Source: an uncultured Oscillospiraceae bacterium (GTDB taxonomy: Bacteria > Bacillota > Clostridia > Oscillospirales > Oscillospiraceae). From it: a stretch of 9,300 bases of DNA. Made by a program: the position numbers and the translations under genes. The notes beneath the pieces are model-generated. The model saw only the letters and a program-made list of their open reading frames with translations. It made no database searches and was not told where the DNA came from. The stretch covers positions 1 to 9,300 of the forward strand of contig CAKSXP010000055.1 in assembly GCA_934515035.1 (NCBI GenBank). The letters are read 5' to 3'. Below, piece after piece: positions 1 through 6,793 of this stretch (the first letter of the stretch is position 1; each line of letters starts with the position of its first letter).

Positions 1-22
1 CCGTAAATACAGACAGACAATT

Positions 23-27
23 GGAGG
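23..27 (+). promoter_or_regulatory. Ribosome binding site of mutS
   Basis: GGAGG stands 10 bases before the ATG at 38 and fixes that start. The 37 bases before the gene contain no recognisable promoter. An in-frame TAA at 4-6 could be the end of an upstream gene, but too little is present to say. Confidence 0.85.
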
Positions 28-37
28 AAGCTTAAAA

Positions 38-2638
38 ATGGCCGAGCTCACCCCGATGAAAAAGCAATATAACAGGATCAAATCGCAGCATCAGGACTGT
101 CTGCTGTTTTTCCGTCTCGGCGACTTTTACGAGATGTTCGACGATGACGCCATCACCGCTTCGCGCGAGCTGGATCTCACCCTAACAACGCGCGACAGAG
201 GCAAGGCCAAGGAAGAGCAGACGCCCATGTGCGGCGTGCCCTATCACAGCAGCGAGGCATATATCGCCCGGCTGATAGCAAAGGGCTACAAGGTCGCGAT
301 ATGCGAACAGACCGAGGACCCCAAAACAGCCATCGGGCTTGTTGACCGCGACGTCATCCGCATCATAACCCCCGGCACCGTAACGGAGAGCTCCATGCTC
401 GACGAGGGCAGGTCGAACTATATCTGCTCTGTCTGGCTCGATCAGCGCAGCGGCGCCGCCGCCTTCTGCGACATCTCGACGGGCGAATTCTGCGTCGCCT
501 CCTTTTACGAGGACTGCGCGCAGCACATTATAAACGAGCTGGGACGCTTTTCTCCGAGAGAGGCCGTGCTCAGCACCGGCGCGGAGGAGGACCAGTCCGT
601 TTCCGACTTTCTTCTGCGCCGTCTCGACTGCATGGTCGAAAAGGGCGGCGGCCGCTTTGATTATATGCAGTCCTGCGCCCGTGTGTGCGAGCGCTTCGGC
701 GTGACCGACGTTGACGCTCTCGGACTGGAGGATGACAGCGCCGCCGTTATGGCCGCCGGCGGCCTTCTCAGCTATATCGAGGAAACGCAGAAATTCGACC
801 TGAGCCACATAAACTCTCTCGATCTCATATCCTCCGGCCGGTTTATGGAGCTGGACTACACGACACGCCGCAACCTTGAGCTGACGGAAAATCTGCGCAC
901 GGGCGAAAAGCGCGGCAGTCTGCTCTGGGTGCTGGACAGGACCCTTACCCCGATGGGCGGAAGGCTTCTCCGCTCCTGGGTCGAGCGCCCGCTGCTGTCC
1001 CCGGTAGCAATACGCCGCCGTTTGACCGCGGTCGGCGAGCTTTTCGACGGCTCGATACTCCGCGCGGAGCTCCGCGAAACGCTGCGGGGCATCGGCGATA
1101 TGCGCCGCCTCATAGGCAGGGCGGTATACGGCTCCGCGAACGCCCGCGACATGCAGGCGCTCGGCGGATACATATCCATGCTGCCGGACGTTACCAGGCT
1201 TCTCTCCGGCGTTAAAAGCGCGGCTCTGCGCGATATCGCGGACATGGACACGATGGCGGAGCTTGCCGAAAGGCTGAGAAGCGCGATATGCGACGAACCC
1301 CCGTTTTCCGTCCGCGAGGGCGGCATGATGCGCGAAGGCTATAACGAAGAGCTGGACTATCTGCGCCGGGTGCGCGACAACGGCGCGCAGATGGTTGCGG
1401 ATCTCGAGCTGCGCGAGCGCGAACGAACGGGCATCAAAAAGCTCAAGGTCGGCTATAACAAGGTTTTCGGCTATTACATCGACATACCCAAAAGCGCGGG
1501 AGACGTGCCCGTGCCGGAGGACTACATAAGAAAACAGACCCTTCTTTCAAACGAGCGCTACTTCACGCCGGAGCTCAAGGAGCTGGAAACGACGCTGCTT
1601 TCCGCGCGCGACCGCATATGCGAGCTTGAATTCCGCCTGTTTTCCGAGCTTCGCACCGCCGTGGCTCAGGAGGTGGACAGGGTCCAGCGGGCCTCCGACG
1701 GGGTCGCGGAGCTGGATGTTTTCTGCTCGCTGGCAGAGGTCGCCGTCCGCTGCGGCTATACGATGCCGGAGGTCGATACGGGCTCTGTGCTGCATATAAC
1801 CGAGGGACGTCACCCAGTGGTCGAGCTTGCCCGCGACGACGTTATGTTCGTTCCGAACGACGTTTTCCTCAACGACGGGGAGGACCGCGTTGCTATCATA
1901 ACCGGCCCGAACATGGCCGGTAAGAGCACCTATATGCGTCAGACGGCGCTCATCGTTCTGATGGCGCAGATGGGCTCCTTCGTTCCCGCGAAGCAGGCTG
2001 TCATCGGCATCACCGACCGCGTTTTCACGCGCATCGGCGCTTCGGACGACCTTGCCTCCGGCCAGAGCACGTTCATGGTCGAAATGAACGAGGTCGCCTC
2101 GATACTCGGGCACGCGACGAAAAAGAGCCTTCTCATTCTCGACGAGATCGGCCGCGGCACCTCCACCTTCGACGGAATGGCCATCGCCCGCGCCGTGCTC
2201 GAATACTGCGCGGACAGGCGCAGACTTGGCGCGAAAACGATGTTCGCAACGCATTATCACGAGCTTTCGGCCCTCGAGGGCGAGATCGAAGGCGTTAGAA
2301 ACTATAACATAACCGCAAAGAAGCAGAACGGCCTGCTCATCTTCCTCCGCAAGATCGTGCGCGGAGCCGCGGACGACAGCTACGGCATAGAGGTCGCAAA
2401 GCTCGCCGGAGTGCCGGACAGCGTGATAGCCAAGGCAAAGGGCTATCTGCGCGAGCTGGAGGGCGGAAAATCCGCCGTTCCCGTAAAGGCCGCCGCACCG
2501 GCGGAGAGTCAGATAACGCTGGGCGATGTCGGCGCGGACGAGGTGCGGGAAAAGCTGCGCCGGCTGAGTCCCGACACCGTTACCCCGCTCGAGGCGCTGA
2601 ATCTGCTATATGAACTCAAGAGGATGGTAAACGACTGA
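38..2638 (+). CDS. mutS: DNA mismatch repair protein MutS
   Basis: This cytoplasmic ATPase recognises base mismatches and small loops after replication and recruits MutL. The 866-residue length fits the MutS1 family (about 850-880). The mismatch-reading Phe-x-Glu motif is F30-Y31-E32 in GDFYEMF, near the N-terminus. The connector, lever and clamp domains fill the middle, including a clamp-like stretch around residues 465-490. The C-terminal ATPase has Walker A G623-PNMAGKS-T631, Walker B with the signature DEIGRGTST (702-710), and the ATHYHE switch motif (737-742). The C-terminus ends with the usual TPLEALNLLYELK tail. The position where Firmicute MutS often has a beta-clamp-binding QLSLF-like motif reads QITLGD (825-830), which lacks the aromatic residue. 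The gene overlaps the next one by one base, so the two are probably co-transcribed. MutL is not the next gene, unlike in many Firmicutes. Start chosen from the GGAGG at 23-27. Confidence 0.98.
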   Translation: MAELTPMKKQYNRIKSQHQDCLLFFRLGDFYEMFDDDAITASRELDLTLTTRDRGKAKEEQTPMCGVPYHSSEAYIARLIAKGYKVAICEQTEDPKTAIGLVDRDVIRIITPGTVTESSMLDEGRSNYICSVWLDQRSGAAAFCDISTGEFCVASFYEDCAQHIINELGRFSPREAVLSTGAEEDQSVSDFLLRRLDCMVEKGGGRFDYMQSCARVCERFGVTDVDALGLEDDSAAVMAAGGLLSYIEETQKFDLSHINSLDLISSGRFMELDYTTRRNLELTENLRTGEKRGSLLWVLDRTLTPMGGRLLRSWVERPLLSPVAIRRRLTAVGELFDGSILRAELRETLRGIGDMRRLIGRAVYGSANARDMQALGGYISMLPDVTRLLSGVKSAALRDIADMDTMAELAERLRSAICDEPPFSVREGGMMREGYNEELDYLRRVRDNGAQMVADLELRERERTGIKKLKVGYNKVFGYYIDIPKSAGDVPVPEDYIRKQTLLSNERYFTPELKELETTLLSARDRICELEFRLFSELRTAVAQEVDRVQRASDGVAELDVFCSLAEVAVRCGYTMPEVDTGSVLHITEGRHPVVELARDDVMFVPNDVFLNDGEDRVAIITGPNMAGKSTYMRQTALIVLMAQMGSFVPAKQAVIGITDRVFTRIGASDDLASGQSTFMVEMNEVASILGHATKKSLLILDEIGRGTSTFDGMAIARAVLEYCADRRRLGAKTMFATHYHELSALEGEIEGVRNYNITAKKQNGLLIFLRKIVRGAADDSYGIEVAKLAGVPDSVIAKAKGYLRELEGGKSAVPVKAAAPAESQITLGDVGADEVREKLRRLSPDTVTPLEALNLLYELKRMVND

Positions 2639-3339
2639 TGCCTGCCTATGAAAAGCCCCCTTTCAAACTCAATATGAGCAAAACGGCAAGGATCCTCGGC
2701 TGGTGCTATCTGCCCGTGCATCTGCTCATTCTGCCGCTTATGCTGAACGTTTTCGCCTTTGTCTCCGATGCGGGACTCAGCGACAGAACGATAAACATTC
2801 TGTATTACGGCATCGGCACGGCATATATCCTGCTGTTCCTCCGCGGCTACCTCAGGACGGATTTCGACACTCTGCTCGATCACAAGATCGGAAACCTGCT
2901 CTGTCTGCTGTCCGGATACTTTTTCGACCTGCTGCTGTCCTATGTCGCGATCATCGTGCTCGAGCTCATCGTCGGCAACGTCATGAACCCGAACGAGGAA
3001 GCGATAGACACAATGGCGCAGAGCGATTACAGCGCGATCTTCGGCCTCGCCGTCTTTCTCGCGCCGGTCGTCGAGGAGACGCTTTTCCGCGGGATCGTTT
3101 TCGGAACGCTGCGCGAAAAGAACCGCGTGCTGGCCTACGTCGTTTCCGTTCTGCTGTTCTCTTTTTACCACATCTGGCAGTACGCCATCGCATATTCGGA
3201 CGCCTCGCTGTTTATCTATATGCTCCAGTATATCCCCGTGTCCTTTGTGCTGGCATGGCTGTATGACCGCAGCCGGACGATATGGGTACCGATCATTTTC
3301 CACATGCTCATAAACGCGCTGGCAATGGCTATCGCCTGA
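2638..3339 (+). CDS. CPBP-family intramembrane glutamic protease-like protein
   Basis: This 233-residue polytopic membrane protein belongs to the CPBP (CAAX protease and bacteriocin-processing, formerly Abi) family. Several hydrophobic segments are visible, at about residues 18-45, 55-73, 85-120, 130-145, 160-177, 190-210 and 215-232. All three family motifs are present: E146-E147-TLF-R151 (EExxxR), F174-SFY-H178 (FxxxH) and H222-MLI-N226 (HxxxN), so the presumed catalytic glutamate and histidines are intact. Known members cleave prenylated or membrane peptides, or protect against bacteriocins. No substrate can be named here. The ATG shares its A with the TGA of mutS. A weak AAGAGG at 2618-2623 lies 14 bases upstream, so translation probably depends on coupling to mutS. 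The unit ends at a hairpin just downstream. The family call is firm; the role in the cell is unknown. Confidence 0.92.
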   Translation: MPAYEKPPFKLNMSKTARILGWCYLPVHLLILPLMLNVFAFVSDAGLSDRTINILYYGIGTAYILLFLRGYLRTDFDTLLDHKIGNLLCLLSGYFFDLLLSYVAIIVLELIVGNVMNPNEEAIDTMAQSDYSAIFGLAVFLAPVVEETLFRGIVFGTLREKNRVLAYVVSVLLFSFYHIWQYAIAYSDASLFIYMLQYIPVSFVLAWLYDRSRTIWVPIIFHMLINALAMAIA

Positions 3340-3349
3340 ACACGGCAGA

Positions 3350-3390
3350 AAAATTCTCCTGCGTCCTTAATTGGACGCGGGAGAATTTTA
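3350..3390. terminator. Bidirectional hairpin terminator between convergent genes
   Basis: A 17-bp stem pairs 3350-3366 with 3373-3389 around a 6-base loop (TTAATT). All positions pair except one, which is a G-U wobble in the plus-strand RNA. The plus strand continues into a T-rich stretch (TTTTATTTTA). The minus strand leaves the stem into TTTTTCTGCC. It therefore can end the CPBP gene (stop at 3339) and the opposing minus-strand gene (stop at 3405). Confidence 0.9.
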
Positions 3391-3404
3391 TTTTACGATC
3401 GGCG

Positions 3405-4247
3405 TTATCCGGCTTTGTAAATGCAGTCGCCGAGCTTCGCCAACATTCCGGTGGGATTCGCCGCATATACAAAGTCTATCGTCATATTGCTGTCGGTATA
3501 CGGCGTCGTCAGCGTCACGGACTGCCAGTCCGTGCGTGCGTCAAGGGCGCTGTAGCTTTCTTCCTCAACATACCAGAGACACTCCGGCGCCGTGAAATCC
3601 GTCAGAATATCCATACTTCTGGAGAGGACGCCGGTGCCCCCGGCCAGGCCGAGGTCATACAGCATTTCAACCAGAAGCTGCGGCCTGTTGTTCAGCCGCA
3701 GATGCGTCAGGTCATACTTTCCGTTGTCCGCGCTCAGCGACAGCGGATAGCCATAGCCGCTGTCGGTCAGGAACACGAGATAATAGTCTCCCCGCTGCAT
3801 GGGGTAGCAGGCTTCCTCCGCAACAAGCGTGCCGTCCTCGAGCACGACACATTTCTCCGCTATCCTCATCGTATCCTTATAGCCTTTTTCATTTTTAAAA
3901 ACCTCGACCAGCTGAACCTCGCGCACGGAATGTGCGTTGAAAAACCTGTCCCCATCTTCAGAGATGCCATAGCTGTTTTCGGCCGTCAGGTCGTCAAGCG
4001 GCGTCACGACTGCGATCGTGTGAGCCCAGTTTGTCAGTTCGTCATAATTAAACTGCATATAGTTGCACATACCGCTGACCCGTACGTCGGGATATATATC
4101 AAGAAAAAGCTCCTGCATCGTCTCCGCTCCCGGCTCGCCGGGCGCTTTCAGGGCGAATGCCGCAATTACAGCGGCGAAAACAAGAAGCAGAACTGTCACC
4201 GAAATCAAAATCGCCTGTTTTTTATTCAGATTACGCCTTTTGCTCAT
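3405..4247 (-). CDS. Membrane-anchored protein of unknown function
   Basis: I do not recognise this 280-residue protein. It has a short basic N-terminus (MSKRRNLNKK) and then one hydrophobic segment at about residues 11-33, with no lipobox cysteine and no clear signal-peptidase site. It is therefore probably a signal-anchored protein whose remaining 245 residues lie outside the cytoplasm. That domain is soluble-looking, acidic and has five cysteines. The central stretch (an AHTIAVV strand, a VQLVEVFKNE strand-turn, then MQRGDYYLVFL) recalls extracytoplasmic beta-rich domains of Firmicutes that read roughly 'ADxIVxGxV ... VxxVxKG ... GxxYLLFL'. This is a pattern impression, not an assignment. 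An upstream in-frame GTG at 4277 would add ten residues but has no good ribosome site. The ATG at 4247 has AGGGAG seven bases upstream. It is transcribed alone, with its own promoter and a shared terminator. Confidence 0.8.
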   Translation of the reverse strand: MSKRRNLNKKQAILISVTVLLLVFAAVIAAFALKAPGEPGAETMQELFLDIYPDVRVSGMCNYMQFNYDELTNWAHTIAVVTPLDDLTAENSYGISEDGDRFFNAHSVREVQLVEVFKNEKGYKDTMRIAEKCVVLEDGTLVAEEACYPMQRGDYYLVFLTDSGYGYPLSLSADNGKYDLTHLRLNNRPQLLVEMLYDLGLAGGTGVLSRSMDILTDFTAPECLWYVEEESYSALDARTDWQSVTLTTPYTDSNMTIDFVYAANPTGMLAKLGDCIYKAG

Positions 4248-4254
4248 CGTGATT

Positions 4255-4260
4255 CTCCCT
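4255..4260 (-). promoter_or_regulatory. Ribosome binding site deciding the start at 4247
   Basis: On the minus strand AGGGAG is followed by seven bases and then ATG (4247-4245). This favours that start over the GTG at 4277, which has no comparable purine-rich site before it. Confidence 0.75.
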
Positions 4261-4302
4261 CTGTTGCTATCTTTCACCTGGCCAACATATTGAGCTATTT
4301 AT

Positions 4303-4331
4303 ATAGTAATATATGCACACATTATTGTCAA
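4303..4331 (-). promoter_or_regulatory. Predicted sigma-A promoter of the unknown membrane-anchored gene
   Basis: The minus strand has a consensus -35 TTGACA (4331-4326), a 17-bp spacer, and a weaker -10 TACTAT (4308-4303). An A/T-rich stretch (AAAATTTTAAAATG) just upstream of the -35 could act as an UP element. The predicted transcript would start near 4296 with a leader of about 50 bases. The weak -10 is the main doubt. Confidence 0.6.
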
Positions 4332-4394
4332 AACATTTTAAAATTTTGTGAAATAGTACCAATCTCGTATCCTTGTATCTGTATTTTCCCCAAT

Positions 4395-4436
4395 AAAAAC
4401 CATCTCCGGAGAGGTTTACTCTCCGGAGACGGTTTT
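4395..4436 (-). terminator. Hairpin terminator of the GDPD gene
   Basis: An 18-position stem pairs 4396-4413 with 4419-4436 around a 5-base loop. It has one imperfect position, which is an A-C mismatch in plus-strand RNA but a G-U pair in minus-strand RNA. The minus strand then runs into TTTTTATTG. Both facts point to use by the minus-strand GDPD gene, whose stop is 30 bases away. It also insulates the next minus-strand gene. Confidence 0.88.
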
Positions 4437-4465
4437 CTTTTCCGCCGGCAGAAAAGCGGGCTTTT

Positions 4466-5293
4466 TTAATAGCTTCTCGGCGGGCGGTAATATTCAAAGA
4501 TCACAGCGTCGTTGTCCCTCTGCGCGTCCAGCCCGTGGCTGGTCCACGCGACCTTCATCGCGCCGAGGCGTTCGCACAGCCTGACGGTAAGCGGTTTCTT
4601 CCCGATGCCGTAAGCTATGAAATGCGGCCGCCCAAGGAAGTTCGTCAGCAGATTTCCAAGGATGAACGCAAGCGGCTTTTTCGTCTTTTCCCCGTATTTT
4701 TCGGGGCGGCAGGCAAGCTGTCCGCGCAGGACATCCGGTGCGTTCCGGCGGAACCACCGCACGATCGTCGGGTCAAAGCTCTCAATGCACGTCTCTCCGC
4801 CGTAATCATCCATGAGCATCAGCGTCTTTTCACAGAGCTCCCTGTTGTTTTTTCCGGTCTTGAGTTCGATTATGACCGGCACGCGGCGGTCGATGACCTC
4901 GAAAACCTCCGAAAGCTTCGGTATACGTTCTTCCGTCCGGAGCAGCGACAGCTCCGAAAGCCCGGCAAAGGTCATTTCCTCAATGCTGCCATGTACGCCG
5001 CACATGCGCTCCAGATCGTCGTCGTGGAAAACGACGATCTCACCGTCGGCCGTAATATGGACGTCCAGCTCCACGCCGTAGCCCGCCTCCGCGGCCCTGC
5101 GAAACGCGGACAGCGAGTTTTCCGGCACCGACTTGTCCAGCTTGTGCAGCCCTCTGTGCGCAAAATTCCGCCGCATGAACGGAGCCTTCTGCGTCTCGTC
5201 CGCCTTTCCCGGCGCGACGGCAAACACGGCCGCAGCTGCCGCGGCGGCCGCCGCCCCTGCCAGCGGAAGTATTATTTTCAGTGCTTTTTTCAT
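4466..5293 (-). CDS. Glycerophosphodiester phosphodiesterase (GDPD family), exported or membrane-anchored
   Basis: The enzyme family hydrolyses glycerophosphodiesters to glycerol-3-phosphate and an alcohol, recycling phospholipid or teichoic-acid derived material. The product has 275 residues. Residues 4-27 form a hydrophobic N-terminal segment that includes nine consecutive alanines (14-22), so the catalytic domain should act outside the membrane. Cleavage is uncertain and there is no lipobox. Family residues are present: the H46-R47-G48 motif, ENS (58-60), metal ligands E75 and D77 in ELDVH, second catalytic histidine H90 in VFHDDDLERM, and E143/K145 in IELKTG. A GTG at 5305 is in frame but sits inside the Shine-Dalgarno sequence, so the ATG at 5293 is preferred. 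The gene is transcribed alone and diverges from the transporter gene. Substrate choice within the GDPD family cannot be read from sequence, so ugpQ or glpQ is not assigned. Confidence 0.93.
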   Translation of the reverse strand: MKKALKIILPLAGAAAAAAAAAVFAVAPGKADETQKAPFMRRNFAHRGLHKLDKSVPENSLSAFRRAAEAGYGVELDVHITADGEIVVFHDDDLERMCGVHGSIEEMTFAGLSELSLLRTEERIPKLSEVFEVIDRRVPVIIELKTGKNNRELCEKTLMLMDDYGGETCIESFDPTIVRWFRRNAPDVLRGQLACRPEKYGEKTKKPLAFILGNLLTNFLGRPHFIAYGIGKKPLTVRLCERLGAMKVAWTSHGLDAQRDNDAVIFEYYRPPRSY

Positions 5294-5300
5294 TCCAAAG

Positions 5301-5310
5301 CTCACCTCCT
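5301..5310 (-). promoter_or_regulatory. Ribosome binding site of the GDPD gene
   Basis: The minus strand reads AGGAGGTGAG, a near-perfect anti-16S match, with eight to eleven bases to the ATG at 5293. The possible GTG start at 5305 overlaps this site and is therefore unlikely. Confidence 0.85.
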
Positions 5311-5320
5311 GAACGGTTTT

Positions 5321-5349
5321 ATTCTACCACTGCGCCGCCCTTGCGTCAA
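5321..5349 (-). promoter_or_regulatory. Predicted sigma-A promoter of the GDPD gene
   Basis: On the minus strand TTGACG (5349-5344), a 17-bp spacer and TAGAAT (5326-5321) give 10 of 12 consensus matches. The predicted start of transcription is near 5314, leaving a short leader of about 20 bases that contains the ribosome site. Confidence 0.75.
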
Positions 5350-5356
5350 TTTGTTG

Positions 5357-5385
5357 TTGCGGCACGGCCGACAATAGGTTAAAAT
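5357..5385 (+). promoter_or_regulatory. Possible promoter of the MFS transporter gene
   Basis: TTGCGG (5357-5362), a 17-bp spacer and TAAAAT (5380-5385) are correctly spaced for sigma-A, though the -35 is weak. Transcription would start near 5392, just before the purine-rich ribosome site AGGAAAGG (5392-5399). A weak -35 could mean activator dependence; this is inference. Confidence 0.4.
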
Positions 5386-5411
5386 CATTGCAGGAAAGGT
5401 TGGTTGATCTA

Positions 5412-6728
5412 ATGAAGCTGAACAATAAACGCACTATCCTCGTCGGTTTTGCCTTTATGTCCATCTGCGCGCTGTGGCAGATATACGACAGTATCGTACC
5501 GCTCATACTCAAAAACACCTTCGATCTCAACGACGCCGTTTCGGGCGTCATCATGGCTCTTGACAACGTTCTGGCACTGTTCCTGCTTCCGCTGTTCGGC
5601 GCGCTGTCCGACCGCACGAACACGCGCATCGGCCGGCGCATGCCGTATATCATCGCCGGCACGCTCTGCGCCTGCGTCTTTGCGATGATCCTGCCGGTCG
5701 CGGACAGGATGGCCTCTCTGCCGCTGTTTCTTACCGCTCTCGGCCTGCTGCTCGTCTCCATGGCCGTCTACCGTTCTCCCGCCGTCGCGCTTATGCCGGA
5801 CGTAACGCCCAAGCCGCTGCGCAGCAAGGGAAACGCCATCATCAACCTCATGGGCGCCGTCGGCGGCATCCTCTCGCTCGGCGCAATATCCTTCCTCGTC
5901 AGCGATACCCCCGACCCTGATTATATCCCGCTCTTCGCCGTTGTAGTCGGTTTCATGCTCATATGCCTGCTGGTCCTCGTCGCAACGATACGCGAACCAA
6001 AGCTCGTCCGGCTCGCACAGCAGGAATCGGAGGCTCTCGGCGTTGCGGACGAGCCCGAAACGGACGATAGTTCCGGGGCCGCCATGTCCCCGGAGGTCAG
6101 GCGCTCCTTCCGGTTCATACTCGCGTCGATTTTCCTCTGGTTCATGGGCTATAACGCCATAACGACCAGCTTCTCCAAATATGCCAACGTCTACTGGGGG
6201 CTTACCGGCGGTTCGTTTGCCTACACGCTCATAATCGCGCAGGCCGCCGCCATCGTAAGCTATATTCCCGTCGGCATCGTCGCAACAAAGATCGGCCGCA
6301 AAAAAACGATACTCGGCGGCGTTGTCATGCTGACGATAGCCTTCGGAAGCTGTATTTTCTTCAAGACCTTCGGCGGCCTGATCTTCTTTTTCTTCGTCCT
6401 CGCGGGCTTCGGCTGGGCCTCCATCAACGTGAACAGCTATCCCATGGTCGTTGAGATGAGCCGCGGCGCGGACGTCGGAAAATACACGGGCTATTACTAC
6501 ACCGCATCACAGTCCGCCCAGATCATAACGCCGGTGCTATCCGGCGCCGTGCTCGAATACGGATACAAGCTGCTGGGCAGCGCCGACCCCGACGCCGGAT
6601 ATGTTTTTCTCTTCCCATATGGGGCCCTGTTCGTTGCGCTGAGCTTCGTTACCATGCTGTTCGTAAAGCACGGTGACAGCATGGCGGAAAAGAAGGACAC
6701 CCTCGAATACCTCGATGTGGACAACTGA
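5412..6728 (+). CDS. Major facilitator superfamily transporter, SLC45/GPH-like
   Basis: This 438-residue inner-membrane carrier has about twelve hydrophobic segments, with a hydrophilic acidic loop near residues 195-230 separating two six-helix halves. The first half has W22-QIYD-26 and P30, D51 in TM2, and the loop G63-ALSDRTNTRIGRR-76. This loop is the MFS motif-A region in the form seen in SLC45-type and glycoside/cation symporters. The second half has a matching short basic loop (KIGRKKT). Family members usually move sugars or glycosides with a cation, but the substrate cannot be read from the sequence. Its neighbours do not help, since it is transcribed alone. A TTG at 5388 is in frame and upstream. 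The ATG at 5412 is preferred because AGGAAAGG at 5392-5399 precedes it at a usable, slightly long spacing. It diverges from the GDPD gene. Confidence 0.9.
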   Translation: MKLNNKRTILVGFAFMSICALWQIYDSIVPLILKNTFDLNDAVSGVIMALDNVLALFLLPLFGALSDRTNTRIGRRMPYIIAGTLCACVFAMILPVADRMASLPLFLTALGLLLVSMAVYRSPAVALMPDVTPKPLRSKGNAIINLMGAVGGILSLGAISFLVSDTPDPDYIPLFAVVVGFMLICLLVLVATIREPKLVRLAQQESEALGVADEPETDDSSGAAMSPEVRRSFRFILASIFLWFMGYNAITTSFSKYANVYWGLTGGSFAYTLIIAQAAAIVSYIPVGIVATKIGRKKTILGGVVMLTIAFGSCIFFKTFGGLIFFFFVLAGFGWASINVNSYPMVVEMSRGADVGKYTGYYYTASQSAQIITPVLSGAVLEYGYKLLGSADPDAGYVFLFPYGALFVALSFVTMLFVKHGDSMAEKKDTLEYLDVDN

Positions 6729-6735
6729 ACAGATT

Positions 6736-6780
6736 AAAAAAACTGCCGCAGAGAATGCTCTGCGGCAGTTTGGTTTTTTT
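6736..6780. terminator. Bidirectional hairpin terminator between MFS and beta-helix genes
   Basis: A perfect 13-bp stem pairs 6741-6753 with 6758-6770 around the loop AATG. On the plus strand TGGTTTTTTT follows. On the minus strand the stem runs directly into seven T's (6742-6736). It lies 12 bases after the MFS stop and 24 bases beyond the minus-strand stop at 6794, so it can serve both. Confidence 0.95.
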
Positions 6781-6793
6781 CCGGGCTCAGCCG

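Noticed and set aside
1547..2260. 237-codon minus-strand frame inside mutS
   Set aside because: It is antisense to the conserved ATPase domain of MutS; long antisense frames are common in GC-biased genes.
2509..3303. 264-codon minus-strand frame opposite the CPBP gene
   Set aside because: It overlaps the mutS end and CPBP motifs, is highly charged without domain signs, and lacks a ribosome site or promoter.
4315..4345. A/T-rich partly palindromic stretch considered as an integration or origin element
   Set aside because: It is short, lacks flanking repeats or DnaA-box clusters, and is well explained as an upstream element of the minus-strand promoter at 4303-4331.
3282..4469. 395-codon plus-strand open frame opposite the unknown membrane-anchored gene
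   Set aside because: It starts inside the CPBP gene, reads through the terminator hairpin and has no ribosome site. The minus-strand gene has a promoter, ribosome site, membrane segment and terminator.
5223..5266. GC-rich alanine run in the GDPD gene considered as a possible repeat expansion or sequencing fault
   Set aside because: The nine alanines use mixed codons (GCG, GCC, GCA, GCT) and keep frame, which fits an ordinary hydrophobic signal segment.
4535..5377. 280-codon plus-strand frame opposite the GDPD gene
   Set aside because: The GDPD catalytic motifs on the minus strand are unmistakable and no ribosome site precedes this frame.
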